Part shown: positions 1-6,093 of the stretch, in pieces | Numbering within the stretch: the stretch's first letter is position 1 | How the letters are laid out: each line of letters begins with the position of its first letter | Source: an uncultured Synechococcus sp. | GTDB taxonomy: Bacteria > Cyanobacteriota > Cyanobacteriia > PCC-6307 > Cyanobiaceae | Assembly (NCBI GenBank): GCA_913020095.1 | Contig: CAJWAH010000077.1 | Coordinates: forward strand, 1 to 6,519 | DNA length: 6,519 bases | Reading direction: 5' to 3' | Made by a program: the position numbers and the translations under genes | Notes under the pieces: generated by a model | Database searches by the model: none | Seen by the model: only the letters and a program-made list of their open reading frames with translations | Told to the model about the DNA's origin: nothing

Positions 1-874
1 GAAGACGGGCGCGGGTGTCTCGCAAGTTGACGCTAGAAGCTTGAACGGAGGTTTTACCAACTTCAACGTTCGAATCAGCTTTTTGCAGATTGAAGTAGAT
101 CTCAGCCGTCTGGAGGCGCAGATCACGCAAAGTGATCAGATAGTTGTTTTTAGCTTTCTCAAATTCATCACGGGCAGCAGCAATATCCGGGACACGCTTG
201 GGATCAAGCAACTTCCAATCAAAATTCAGGTTGGCGGACGCTCCAAAAGTTTGCGTTGTACCCCACCACTCACCGTATTGATCAAGCTTGAGCGAGGGAT
301 CTTCAGCCTTCTTTTCTTGGTTTTTGGCGTCCTTGGGCTTGTTGAAGTTCTGATAGCTGGTGCCCCAGCTGCGGCCAGGAAACTTCAGCTGGCTGGTGGT
401 GAAGGTGAGCTGCGGATACCAAGCAGAAAGCGCCGCTCTCAACTTGCTTTGCGCCTCCTCCACCTGAATTTTGACCGCTTCAAGCAAGGGGCTATTGACT
501 TCCATCAATTCCACTGCCTGAGTCAGTGTGAGCGGCCGCAGCTCCTCAGGACGCACCTGAGCAGGCTGATCGGGCAGCGCCAGTGGAGCTGGGGCTGCAA
601 GCTCATCGAGATCTGGCGAGAGGGTCGTGGCTGCCGGAGGCAACACCGTTGGATCTGATTTGGGCCGGGGTCCTTTCTCTTTGATTGCGTTTGGCAGTGG
701 TGTCCGGCCGGCCATGGGATCAACGCTGTCCTCGAGTTCATCGAGAACATCGGTGGACGCCGGCAAAGGATTACCCAACCAATCCAAACCAGGAGCTTGA
801 CCTTCGGCCAAGGCACCAAGAGGAGACCCGATCAGAACGAGGGCCAGCAGGCTGCTGCGCAGTCGTCCCTTCAC
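1..874 (-). CDS. TolC-family outer-membrane efflux/secretion protein, N-terminal part (C-terminus beyond left edge)
   Basis: Outer-membrane channel of the TolC family, which forms the exit duct for type I secretion or multidrug efflux. I translated 291 uninterrupted codons from a GTG at 872-874; an in-frame TGA two codons upstream makes this the first possible start, and a weak GAAGG (878-882) sits only 3 nt before it. Residues 1-23 are a clear signal peptide: basic MKGRLR, a hydrophobic core, then cleavage at ALA|EG. Residues 24-114 are a Pro/Ala/Asp-rich low-complexity stretch with no recognisable fold. The TolC repeat core begins near residue 115 with LTLTQAVELMEVNSPLLEA, followed by WYPQL, a strand-like FGASANLNFDWKLLDP, and long helices (RDEFEKAKNNYLITLRDLRL, then QTAEIYFNLQKA). 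It starts 27 nt after the DUF512 gene, so cotranscription is likely. No adaptor or inner-membrane partner is visible, so the exported substrate is unknown. GC is lower than in neighbouring genes. Confidence 0.88.
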   Translation of the reverse strand, partial: MKGRLRSSLLALVLIGSPLGALAEGQAPGLDWLGNPLPASTDVLDELEDSVDPMAGRTPLPNAIKEKGPRPKSDPTVLPPAATTLSPDLDELAAPAPLALPDQPAQVRPEELRPLTLTQAVELMEVNSPLLEAVKIQVEEAQSKLRAALSAWYPQLTFTTSQLKFPGRSWGTSYQNFNKPKDAKNQEKKAEDPSLKLDQYGEWWGTTQTFGASANLNFDWKLLDPKRVPDIAAARDEFEKAKNNYLITLRDLRLQTAEIYFNLQKADSNVEVGKTSVQASSVNLRDTRARL

Positions 875-901
875 AAGCCTTCAGAATTCGTTGAAGGGAA
901 T

Positions 902-2290
902 TTAATCCTCTTGCGTCTCAAGACTCAGGCAAGAGGCCACGACTTCAGCCGCACCCCCCACCACCTGCAAAGGAACGCCTAAGCGCTGCTCGACGGTCTC
1001 GAGGCTCAAGTCATCCAAAAACACTGGCTGGCCCTGGCGCAGCAGCACCGCAGGCAGCAGCACCGCATCACCCAAGTCTTTGCCTTGCAGGCCATCAATC
1101 AGGTCTTGCCCGGTGAGCAACCCCGTGACCACCTGCTCACAGCCCCAATAGGGACTAGGGAGGGACTGCAGGCGGAGATCCAGCCCCTCCACTTGATGCA
1201 AGCGCTCCACCACCGGCTTGAGGCTGGGCCCCACCAAGCTCCCCACCACCCAACTCAAGCTGCGGGATTGGGGCAAAGCGGCAGGCAGCTCTTGCGTGGC
1301 GTGATCGAGCTGCTCGAGGAAGGCGCGAATGCTGCCGACGCCGTTCTCCTGCTGGGGCAAATCCTCGTAACTGGCGCGCTGCGGCAACGGCAACCCCGCC
1401 ATCAAATACCACTCATCTGAGAGCCAAGCCCAACGGCTGCCAAAGCGCTCAGCAAATTGCTGCTGCAGGGGCTCGACCAATTCAATGGTGCGTTTGGCCA
1501 TCTCCGGCGTCACCGGCACCAGGCCATCACCATCGGGGCGAAAACGGGTGAGCCCCACCGGCACCACCGCCACCGACAACACCGCCGGCCAATCGCCACC
1601 GCCAAAACGCGCCAGGTCTTGGAGGGTTTGCACCAGGGCCTCGCCATCGTTCAAGCCCGGGCACACCACCACCTGGGCATGGATTTGCAGGCGCTTGTCT
1701 TGAAACCAGGCGATTTGATCGAGGATCTGGCCGGCCCGCTCATTCACCAGCAATTGGCTGCGCAGGGCGGGATCGGTGGCATGGACCGAGACAAACAGCG
1801 GCGAAAGGCGTTGGCGTTCAATCCGCTGCCAATCAGCGGGCAACAGGTTGGTGAGGGTGAGGTAGGAGCCGTAGAGAAAGCTGAGGCGGTAGTCGTCGTC
1901 TTTGAGATACAGGCTCGAGCGCCGTCCTGGGGGCTGCTGATCGATAAAGCAGAACGGGCAGTGGTTGTTGCACTGCTTCAGGCCATCGAAGAGGGCCTCG
2001 GTAAAGCCCAAACCCAGTCCATCGTCAGCATCTTTTTCCAGCTCGATGTGATGGCTGGTGCCATCGGGGTCCTCCACCTCCAAGGCGAGATCTTCCTCAC
2101 CACAGAGCATGCGCAGGTCAATCAGATCCCGCGGGCGAATGCCATTGACCGCCACCAATCGATCACCAGGCTGAAACCCCAGCTCTTCGCCGATCGATCC
2201 AGGCTCCACCGTGGCCACCACGGCAGGCTGCGGCGCTGCGGCACTGGCATCCGCCTGGAGAGGAACCCCATCACTGGGCTCGTTCCACAC
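902..2290 (-). CDS. PDZ-like / radical-SAM-like DUF512 family protein (cyanobacterial Fe-S protein, TIGR03279 type)
   Basis: A 462-residue predicted Fe-S protein of unknown reaction. Residues about 22-85 resemble a PDZ domain (VVATVEPGSIGEELGFQPGD, then RLVAVNGIRPRDL). C107, C111 and C114 in QCNNHCPFCFIDQQP form a CX3CX2C cluster of radical-SAM type, followed by LYLKDDDYRLSFLYGSYLTL. The C-terminal DUF512 region has the family signatures VVPVGLTRFR (242-251), DEWYLMAGLPLP (292-303) and YEDLPQQENGVGSIR (308-322). Length and domain order match the cyanobacterial family. The start is GTG at 2288-2290; an in-frame TGA at 2297-2299 excludes a longer form, and no strong Shine-Dalgarno is present. 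It begins 15 nt after uppP ends and stops 27 nt before tolC, so it is probably the middle gene of an operon. There is no signal peptide, so it should be cytoplasmic. Family assignment is firm; substrate and radical chemistry are not established by anything here. Confidence 0.92.
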   Translation of the reverse strand: MWNEPSDGVPLQADASAAAPQPAVVATVEPGSIGEELGFQPGDRLVAVNGIRPRDLIDLRMLCGEEDLALEVEDPDGTSHHIELEKDADDGLGLGFTEALFDGLKQCNNHCPFCFIDQQPPGRRSSLYLKDDDYRLSFLYGSYLTLTNLLPADWQRIERQRLSPLFVSVHATDPALRSQLLVNERAGQILDQIAWFQDKRLQIHAQVVVCPGLNDGEALVQTLQDLARFGGGDWPAVLSVAVVPVGLTRFRPDGDGLVPVTPEMAKRTIELVEPLQQQFAERFGSRWAWLSDEWYLMAGLPLPQRASYEDLPQQENGVGSIRAFLEQLDHATQELPAALPQSRSLSWVVGSLVGPSLKPVVERLHQVEGLDLRLQSLPSPYWGCEQVVTGLLTGQDLIDGLQGKDLGDAVLLPAVLLRQGQPVFLDDLSLETVEQRLGVPLQVVGGAAEVVASCLSLETQED

Positions 2291-2305
2291 CGTGGTTCAG
2301 GCGAC

Positions 2306-3166
2306 TTATCCCAGTGTGGGGTTTGCCAGCACCAGAGCCAGCAAAACCACCCCAAACACCAAGCGATAGATCACAAACGGCCAGGTGCTGTTGGTTTGCA
2401 AAAACTTCAGCAACCAAGCAATCGCCAGCCACGACACCACCGCTGCCGAGAGGATTCCCAGCAGCATCGGCAGCGGTCCGTAGACCGAACCCTCAGCGAA
2501 GGCGCCCTTGAGCTCAACCAGGCCAGCCAAGGTGATCGCTGGAATCCCCAATAGAAAGGAGAAGCGGGCGGCATCGGAGCGCTGCCAGCCAAACAGCAGG
2601 GATGCCGTCAGGGTGCTGCCGGAGCGTGAGACCCCCGGAATGATCGCCAGCGCCTGGGCCAGACCCACCACCACGCCATCAATGCCCTGAACCGATGGCA
2701 GCTGCTTACGGCGCTGCCCGAGACGCTCGGCGAGGGCCAACAGCAAGGCCATCACGATCGAGACGATGCCGATGGAGGCCACGCTGCGCAGGGGCGAGGT
2801 TTCGTAGCCAGGCCAAAACAGCTTGATCAGCAGCCCGGCCACCACAACCGGCAGGGTGCCAACGGCAATGGCAATTCCCAGGCGCGCATCAGGGCTGCCC
2901 CAGTCACCCTGGCGCAAGGCTCTGGCCAACCCGCGGCACACCTGCAGCAGGTCGCGGCGGAAGTAACCAATCACCGCAGCAATGCTGCCGAGCTGAATCA
3001 CAGCGGTGACGGCCACACCAGGGTCTCCCCAGCCGGCCAGCACCGGCACCACCTTGAGGTGTGCTGTGCTGCTGATCGGCAGAAATTCCGTCAGGCCCTG
3101 AACGATGCCCAACACCACCGTGCGCCAGCAGGCCTCCAGCAGCGTGAGTTCAGCGGCAGCATCCAC
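2306..3166 (-). CDS. uppP: Undecaprenyl-diphosphate phosphatase (UppP/BacA)
   Basis: Integral membrane enzyme that dephosphorylates undecaprenyl diphosphate to undecaprenyl phosphate, recycling the lipid carrier for peptidoglycan and surface glycan synthesis; its loss or gain alters bacitracin sensitivity. The 286-residue product has the two family motifs: QGLTEFLPISSTAHL (23-37), with E27 and H36 aligning to catalytic E21 and H30 of the E. coli enzyme, and PGVSRSGST (177-185), with R181 aligning to R174. Position 23 is Gln where E. coli has Glu17. About eight hydrophobic membrane segments are visible, and the length is close to normal (E. coli 273). The start is GTG at 3164-3166, with an in-frame stop two codons further upstream, so no longer form is possible. 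It is the first gene of the leftward set and is divergent from the DUF3120-like gene across 90 bp, where its promoter should lie. Confidence 0.97.
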   Translation of the reverse strand: MDAAAELTLLEACWRTVVLGIVQGLTEFLPISSTAHLKVVPVLAGWGDPGVAVTAVIQLGSIAAVIGYFRRDLLQVCRGLARALRQGDWGSPDARLGIAIAVGTLPVVVAGLLIKLFWPGYETSPLRSVASIGIVSIVMALLLALAERLGQRRKQLPSVQGIDGVVVGLAQALAIIPGVSRSGSTLTASLLFGWQRSDAARFSFLLGIPAITLAGLVELKGAFAEGSVYGPLPMLLGILSAAVVSWLAIAWLLKFLQTNSTWPFVIYRLVFGVVLLALVLANPTLG

Positions 3167-3256
3167 GCGGGCTCAAGCCAAGTGGCGGAACCTTAAGCGC
3201 CATGGGCGGATGCTTTTCCGCTGACCAGGGGGCAATCGCTTTAAGCTTGTTCGCGT
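3167..3256. promoter_or_regulatory. Divergent intergenic region between uppP and the DUF3120-like gene
   Basis: These 90 bp separate two divergent genes and must hold the promoter of uppP and probably that of the rightward membrane-protein gene. I could not identify convincing -35/-10 pairs on either strand. The only structure I see is the nested inverted repeats listed separately. Position as a regulatory region is inferred from gene orientation alone. Confidence 0.5.
3192..3245. repeat. Nested imperfect inverted repeats in the divergent promoter region
   Basis: The outer arms are CTTAAGCG (3192-3199) and CGCTTTAAG (3237-3245), which are reverse complements except for one extra A/T. Inside them lies a hairpin with a perfect 5-bp stem, GCGGA (3206-3210) and TCCGC (3217-3221), extendable by one G-T pair, around a 6-nt loop. 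This could be an operator pair or a leader hairpin, but short inverted repeats also arise by chance in GC-rich DNA. No T-run follows, so it does not look like a terminator. Confidence 0.3.
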
Positions 3257-3961
3257 TTGTTCACACAGCTGTTGTTCGGAGCTGCTCCCGTCCTCAATCC
3301 GGCGCCGCAGCTCAACGCAGCTGGTGTGAACTGGAAGTTGTCAGCGCCGGCCGTGGCGGCAGCGCTGGTGATGCTGCCCGTATTTGTGCAGGCTCCCTGG
3401 GTGCGCAGTTCACCTGTGGCCTGTGCGCTGTTCACCGCTGTTTTGGTGGCTTTGGGGTTGCGGCTGCGGGGCCACCTCGGCGCCCTCCTGATTGGCTTTT
3501 CCGGCAGCTGGTTAGCCGGAGCCGTGTTTTGGGGTTGGTTGCGATTGCATCCCCTCTGGCATTTACCCGTTGAAGCGTTCGCCCTGCCCCTGGCCATCGC
3601 TGGATTGCAGGGGCCTTGGCGCCGGGCCGGACAGTTTTATTTAGGCGCCTTGATCGGCACCGCTTGCACCGATGCCGCCACGGCTCTGTGCGGCTTGATG
3701 CCGCTCTGGCCGCAAGTGCTGCAAGCCAGCCCCAGCGAGGCACCTCTATTGCTATCTGCAGCTGCAGAGCAAGTGCTGCAGCCGCTGCCCCTGGCGGTGG
3801 TCAGTGGATTTGCCGCGGCCATGCTGGCTGCGGGGCGCTGGCTGTGGCGTCAAGGTGAAGGCGGACAAGTGGTGGCAGCAAGCCTGCTCAGCACCTTGGC
3901 GGTGGATGCCCTGTTCCTGGCGTTGGCGCTCTTAAGCCCGCAACTCAGCGGCTTGGTTTAA
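3257..3961 (+). CDS. DUF3120-like cyanobacterial integral membrane protein, function unknown
   Basis: A 234-residue, very hydrophobic protein that I assign to the cyanobacterial DUF3120 family from its motifs; no function is known to me. About six or seven membrane segments can be drawn: roughly 31-46, 53-70, 74-95, 104-118, 127-147, 175-195 and 206-228. Notable motifs are LPVFVQAPWVR (40-50), LRLHPLWHLPVEAFALP (95-111) and YLGALIGTACTDAATALCGL (129-148). H98, H102, E106 and D139 are polar or charged residues in or next to membrane segments, which suggests transport or catalysis, but this is inference. The start is uncertain: TTG at 3257 is the first candidate after an in-frame TAA at 3242-3244, while GTG at 3326 (residue 24) would give 211 residues and still keep all membrane segments. 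Neither has a good Shine-Dalgarno. It is divergent from uppP and lies 84 nt before psbU. Confidence 0.8.
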   Translation: MFTQLLFGAAPVLNPAPQLNAAGVNWKLSAPAVAAALVMLPVFVQAPWVRSSPVACALFTAVLVALGLRLRGHLGALLIGFSGSWLAGAVFWGWLRLHPLWHLPVEAFALPLAIAGLQGPWRRAGQFYLGALIGTACTDAATALCGLMPLWPQVLQASPSEAPLLLSAAAEQVLQPLPLAVVSGFAAAMLAAGRWLWRQGEGGQVVAASLLSTLAVDALFLALALLSPQLSGLV

Positions 3962-4045
3962 AGATCTGCAAATGCTGCCCGGCCGCGGGGCTCGGCTCAG
4001 CACAACCCTCTGTAATCTGACCGCTCAGCCCTTAATCGGCCCCGC
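3962..4045. other. Intergenic region upstream of psbU
   Basis: These 84 bp lie between the DUF3120-like gene and psbU. They contain a GC-rich patch (3976-3993) that could form a short stem but has no following T-run, so I do not call a terminator. The -10-like hexamer described separately is the only promoter-like signal. No Shine-Dalgarno precedes the psbU ATG; the bases just before it are CGGCCCCGC. Confidence 0.5.
4011..4016 (+). promoter_or_regulatory. Candidate -10 element for psbU (TGTAAT)
   Basis: TGTAAT matches TATAAT at five of six positions and lies 29 bp before the psbU ATG, which would place transcription start near 4022-4024 with a leader of about 23 nt. No recognisable -35 lies 16-18 bp upstream (the sequence there is close to GGGCTC), so the call rests on one hexamer. 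A separate promoter would make sense for a photosystem II gene. Confidence 0.3.
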
Positions 4046-4429
4046 ATGTCCAGGCTTTTTCGTCGCCTATCCACCCTGCTGCTCTGCAGCCTGCTGGTTT
4101 TGGGTGTTTGGCTGACTCAGCCGCTGAGCGTGCAGGCTGCGGAAATTCGCAACAAGGTTGACGACAAGATCGCCGAAACCGCCGGCAAGGTTGACCTCAA
4201 CAACGCCTCAGTGCGCCGCTTCCAGCAGTACCCCGGCATGTATCCCACCCTGGCCGGCAAGATCGTGGTGGGCGGCCCCTACAACGAGGTCGACGATGTG
4301 CTCGACCTTGATCTGACCGAGCGCCAGAAAGAGCTGTTCCAGAAGTACAAAGAGAACTTCACCGTCACCGACCCGGAAATTGCCCTGAACGAGGGCTTTG
4401 ACCGCATCAACGACGGCCAGTACCGCTGA
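4046..4429 (+). CDS. psbU: Photosystem II 12 kDa extrinsic protein PsbU precursor
   Basis: Extrinsic lumenal subunit of cyanobacterial photosystem II that binds near PsbO and PsbV and stabilises the oxygen-evolving manganese cluster. The 127-residue precursor starts at the only ATG start in this window. Residues 1-31 are a signal peptide (SRLFRR, a hydrophobic core, then VQA|AE), leaving a mature protein of about 96 residues, normal for PsbU. The mature part carries the helix-hairpin-helix-like fold: KVDLNNASVRRFQQYPGMYP (48-67), TLAGKIVVGGPYNEVDDVLD (68-87), LTERQKELFQKYKENFTVTD (90-109), and the conserved tail EGFDRINDGQYR (116-127). The only cysteine is C14 in the signal peptide. Compared with the Thermosynechococcus sequence as I remember it, the turn before LTERQ is one residue shorter. 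nadB follows 29 nt downstream on the same strand, so readthrough is likely. Confidence 0.97.
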   Translation: MSRLFRRLSTLLLCSLLVLGVWLTQPLSVQAAEIRNKVDDKIAETAGKVDLNNASVRRFQQYPGMYPTLAGKIVVGGPYNEVDDVLDLDLTERQKELFQKYKENFTVTDPEIALNEGFDRINDGQYR

Positions 4430-4458
4430 CTTCCGCCTCGTCAGAAGACACCGAATCA

Positions 4459-6093
4459 TTGTTTGACGTCCCTTGGGACGTCGTGGTCATCGGCAGTGGT
4501 GTTGCCGGCCTGATGAGCGCCCTGGAGCTTCCCGCAAGTTCCAGGGTGCTTTTGCTCAGCCGCGACATGAGCACGCCGCCGGCCAGCCGCTGGGCCCAAG
4601 GCGGCTTAGCCGCAGCGATTGGAGCGGATGATTCACCAGCGCTGCACCGCAGCGACACCCTGGCGGCAGGGGCAGGGTTGTGCGAGCCGGCAGCGGTGGA
4701 CTGCTTGGTGGAGCAGGCACCGGGCTGCATTGCCAACCTGTTGAGCCTGGGCCTCAACCTGGACCGCCAGGGGGAGAGCCTCAGCACCACCTTGGAGGCA
4801 GCCCATAGCCGCCGGCGGGTGCTGCATGCCCAAGATCAAACCGGCCTGGCGCTGGTGGAGTTGCTGGAGCAATGCATTGAACGCCGTCCCAATGTGACCT
4901 GGTGGCGCGGGGCCATTGCCTTGCAGTTGCTGCAGGACGTGGGTCGCTGCTGCGGTGTGCAAGTGCTGAGGCACGGTGAGCTGGGCTGGCTGCGCAGCAC
5001 TGCTGTGGTGCTGGCCACCGGCGGCAGCGGCCATTTGTTTGCCAACACCACCAACCCGCGAGGGGCACACGGCGATGGGATTGCCATGGCCTGGCAGGCC
5101 GGCGCGATCCTGCGCGACATGGAATTCGTGCAATTCCACCCCACCGCCTTGATGCAACCCGGGGCGCCCCATTTCCTGCTCTCAGAAGCGCTGCGGGGCG
5201 AGGGGGCACGCCTGGTGAAAGCCGATGGCACACCGCTGTTCGCCAGCGGCAGTGAACTGCTGCCCCGCGATCAACTCAGCCGCACCATGGTTCGCGCCAT
5301 GCAACAGCAGCAACTGGCGCAGCTGTGGCTGGATCTGCGTCCGGTGGGCGAAGCCAAGCTGACCAAACAATTCCCCACGATCCTGGGGCGCTGCCGCGAG
5401 TTGGGGCTGGACCCCATGCAAGTGCCGCTTCCGGTGGCACCAGCGGCGCACTACTGGATGGGGGGGATTGCCACCGATCTCGATGCCGCCACCTCGCTAC
5501 CGGGGCTCTATGCCGTGGGCGAAGTGGCCAGCAGTGGCGTGCATGGAGCCAATCGCCTGGCCAGCAATTCGCTGAGTGAATGTCTGGTGATGGCCAGCCA
5601 ACTCAGCCGTCTGCAGCCGCAACCCAATGCAGCTGCAGCAAGCAGTCGCTGCCAACGGCGCCCGCTGGAGTGGGCACCACCAGAGGATTTAGAGGGGCCC
5701 TGCGGCGCACCGATCACAGCCCTGCGCCAATGGAGCTGGCAGGCCGCTGGGGTGGAACGCAGCGGCAGGCAACTGCAACAGGCCCTCCGGGACTGTGAGC
5801 AACTGCGTGAGCAGCTCAGGCTCGATCGGGCCCTAGCGCCGATCCTGCAGCTTGAGCCAGGCCAAAGCCGCAGTTTGAGCTCTAGCCAGGAGCAGCAGCT
5901 GGGGTGGCTCTGGGAGTGCCGCCAGCGGCTGCAAACCACGGTTCTGCTGCTGGATGCTGCCCACTTCCGCCAAGAAAGCCGCGGCGGCCATTTCCGCTGT
6001 GATGCCCCCGCAACCCTGCCCTACTGGCAGCACCACACGCTGCAGCAGCGCGATCAGCCGATCAGAAGTTCCGCGGGCCTTGGTAACCGCTGA
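4459..6093 (+). CDS. nadB: L-aspartate oxidase (quinolinate synthase subunit B)
   Basis: FAD enzyme that oxidises L-aspartate to iminoaspartate, the first step of de novo NAD synthesis; NadA then makes quinolinate. The 544-residue product is of normal length. Visible landmarks: FAD-binding VVVIGSGVAGLMSALEL (8-24), RWAQGGLAAAI (44-54), VLATGGSGHLFANTTNPRGA (184-203), GDGIAMAWQAGA (205-216), FVQFHPTAL (223-231), SEALRGEGARL (242-252), PRDQLSRTMVRA (269-280) with R275 as the likely active-site arginine of the fumarate-reductase superfamily, HYWMGGIATD (331-340), GLYAVGEVASSGVHGANRLA (349-368) and SLSECL (371-376). The C-terminal helical domain ends with RQESRGGHFRCDAP (504-517), typical of NadB. 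The start is TTG at 4459: the frame is open back to a TGA at 4399-4401 but holds no ATG or GTG, and the conserved Rossmann strand begins only a few residues later. Its last 32 bp overlap the convergent VKOR gene. Confidence 0.95.
   Translation: MFDVPWDVVVIGSGVAGLMSALELPASSRVLLLSRDMSTPPASRWAQGGLAAAIGADDSPALHRSDTLAAGAGLCEPAAVDCLVEQAPGCIANLLSLGLNLDRQGESLSTTLEAAHSRRRVLHAQDQTGLALVELLEQCIERRPNVTWWRGAIALQLLQDVGRCCGVQVLRHGELGWLRSTAVVLATGGSGHLFANTTNPRGAHGDGIAMAWQAGAILRDMEFVQFHPTALMQPGAPHFLLSEALRGEGARLVKADGTPLFASGSELLPRDQLSRTMVRAMQQQQLAQLWLDLRPVGEAKLTKQFPTILGRCRELGLDPMQVPLPVAPAAHYWMGGIATDLDAATSLPGLYAVGEVASSGVHGANRLASNSLSECLVMASQLSRLQPQPNAAAASSRCQRRPLEWAPPEDLEGPCGAPITALRQWSWQAAGVERSGRQLQQALRDCEQLREQLRLDRALAPILQLEPGQSRSLSSSQEQQLGWLWECRQRLQTTVLLLDAAHFRQESRGGHFRCDAPATLPYWQHHTLQQRDQPIRSSAGLGNR

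Noticed and set aside
41..658. Rightward open frame of about 205 codons
   Set aside because: It is antisense to the TolC-family gene, which has a signal peptide and family motifs; the rightward product resembles nothing.
2190..2195. CGATCG cores as possible HIP1 repeats (also near 2755, 5823, 6168 and 6411)
   Set aside because: None extends to the full GCGATCGC octamer by eye, so there is no HIP1 signal; this agrees with a picocyanobacterial origin.
1457..2554. Long rightward open frame of about 365 codons
   Set aside because: It is antisense to the DUF512 gene and the end of uppP, its His/Gln/Arg-rich composition is typical of a GC-rich shadow frame, and it shows no domain signature.
3202..3573. 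Rightward ATG-initiated frame starting in the divergent intergenic region
   Set aside because: It overlaps the DUF3120-like gene in another frame and lacks its membrane pattern and motifs. The ATG is tempting, but the protein is not credible.
3976..3993. GC-rich stretch after the DUF3120-like gene as an intrinsic terminator
   Set aside because: The possible stem is only about 4 bp and no T-run follows.
4633..5233. Several leftward open frames inside nadB
   Set aside because: All are antisense to strongly conserved nadB sequence and are Pro/Ala/Arg-rich shadows.
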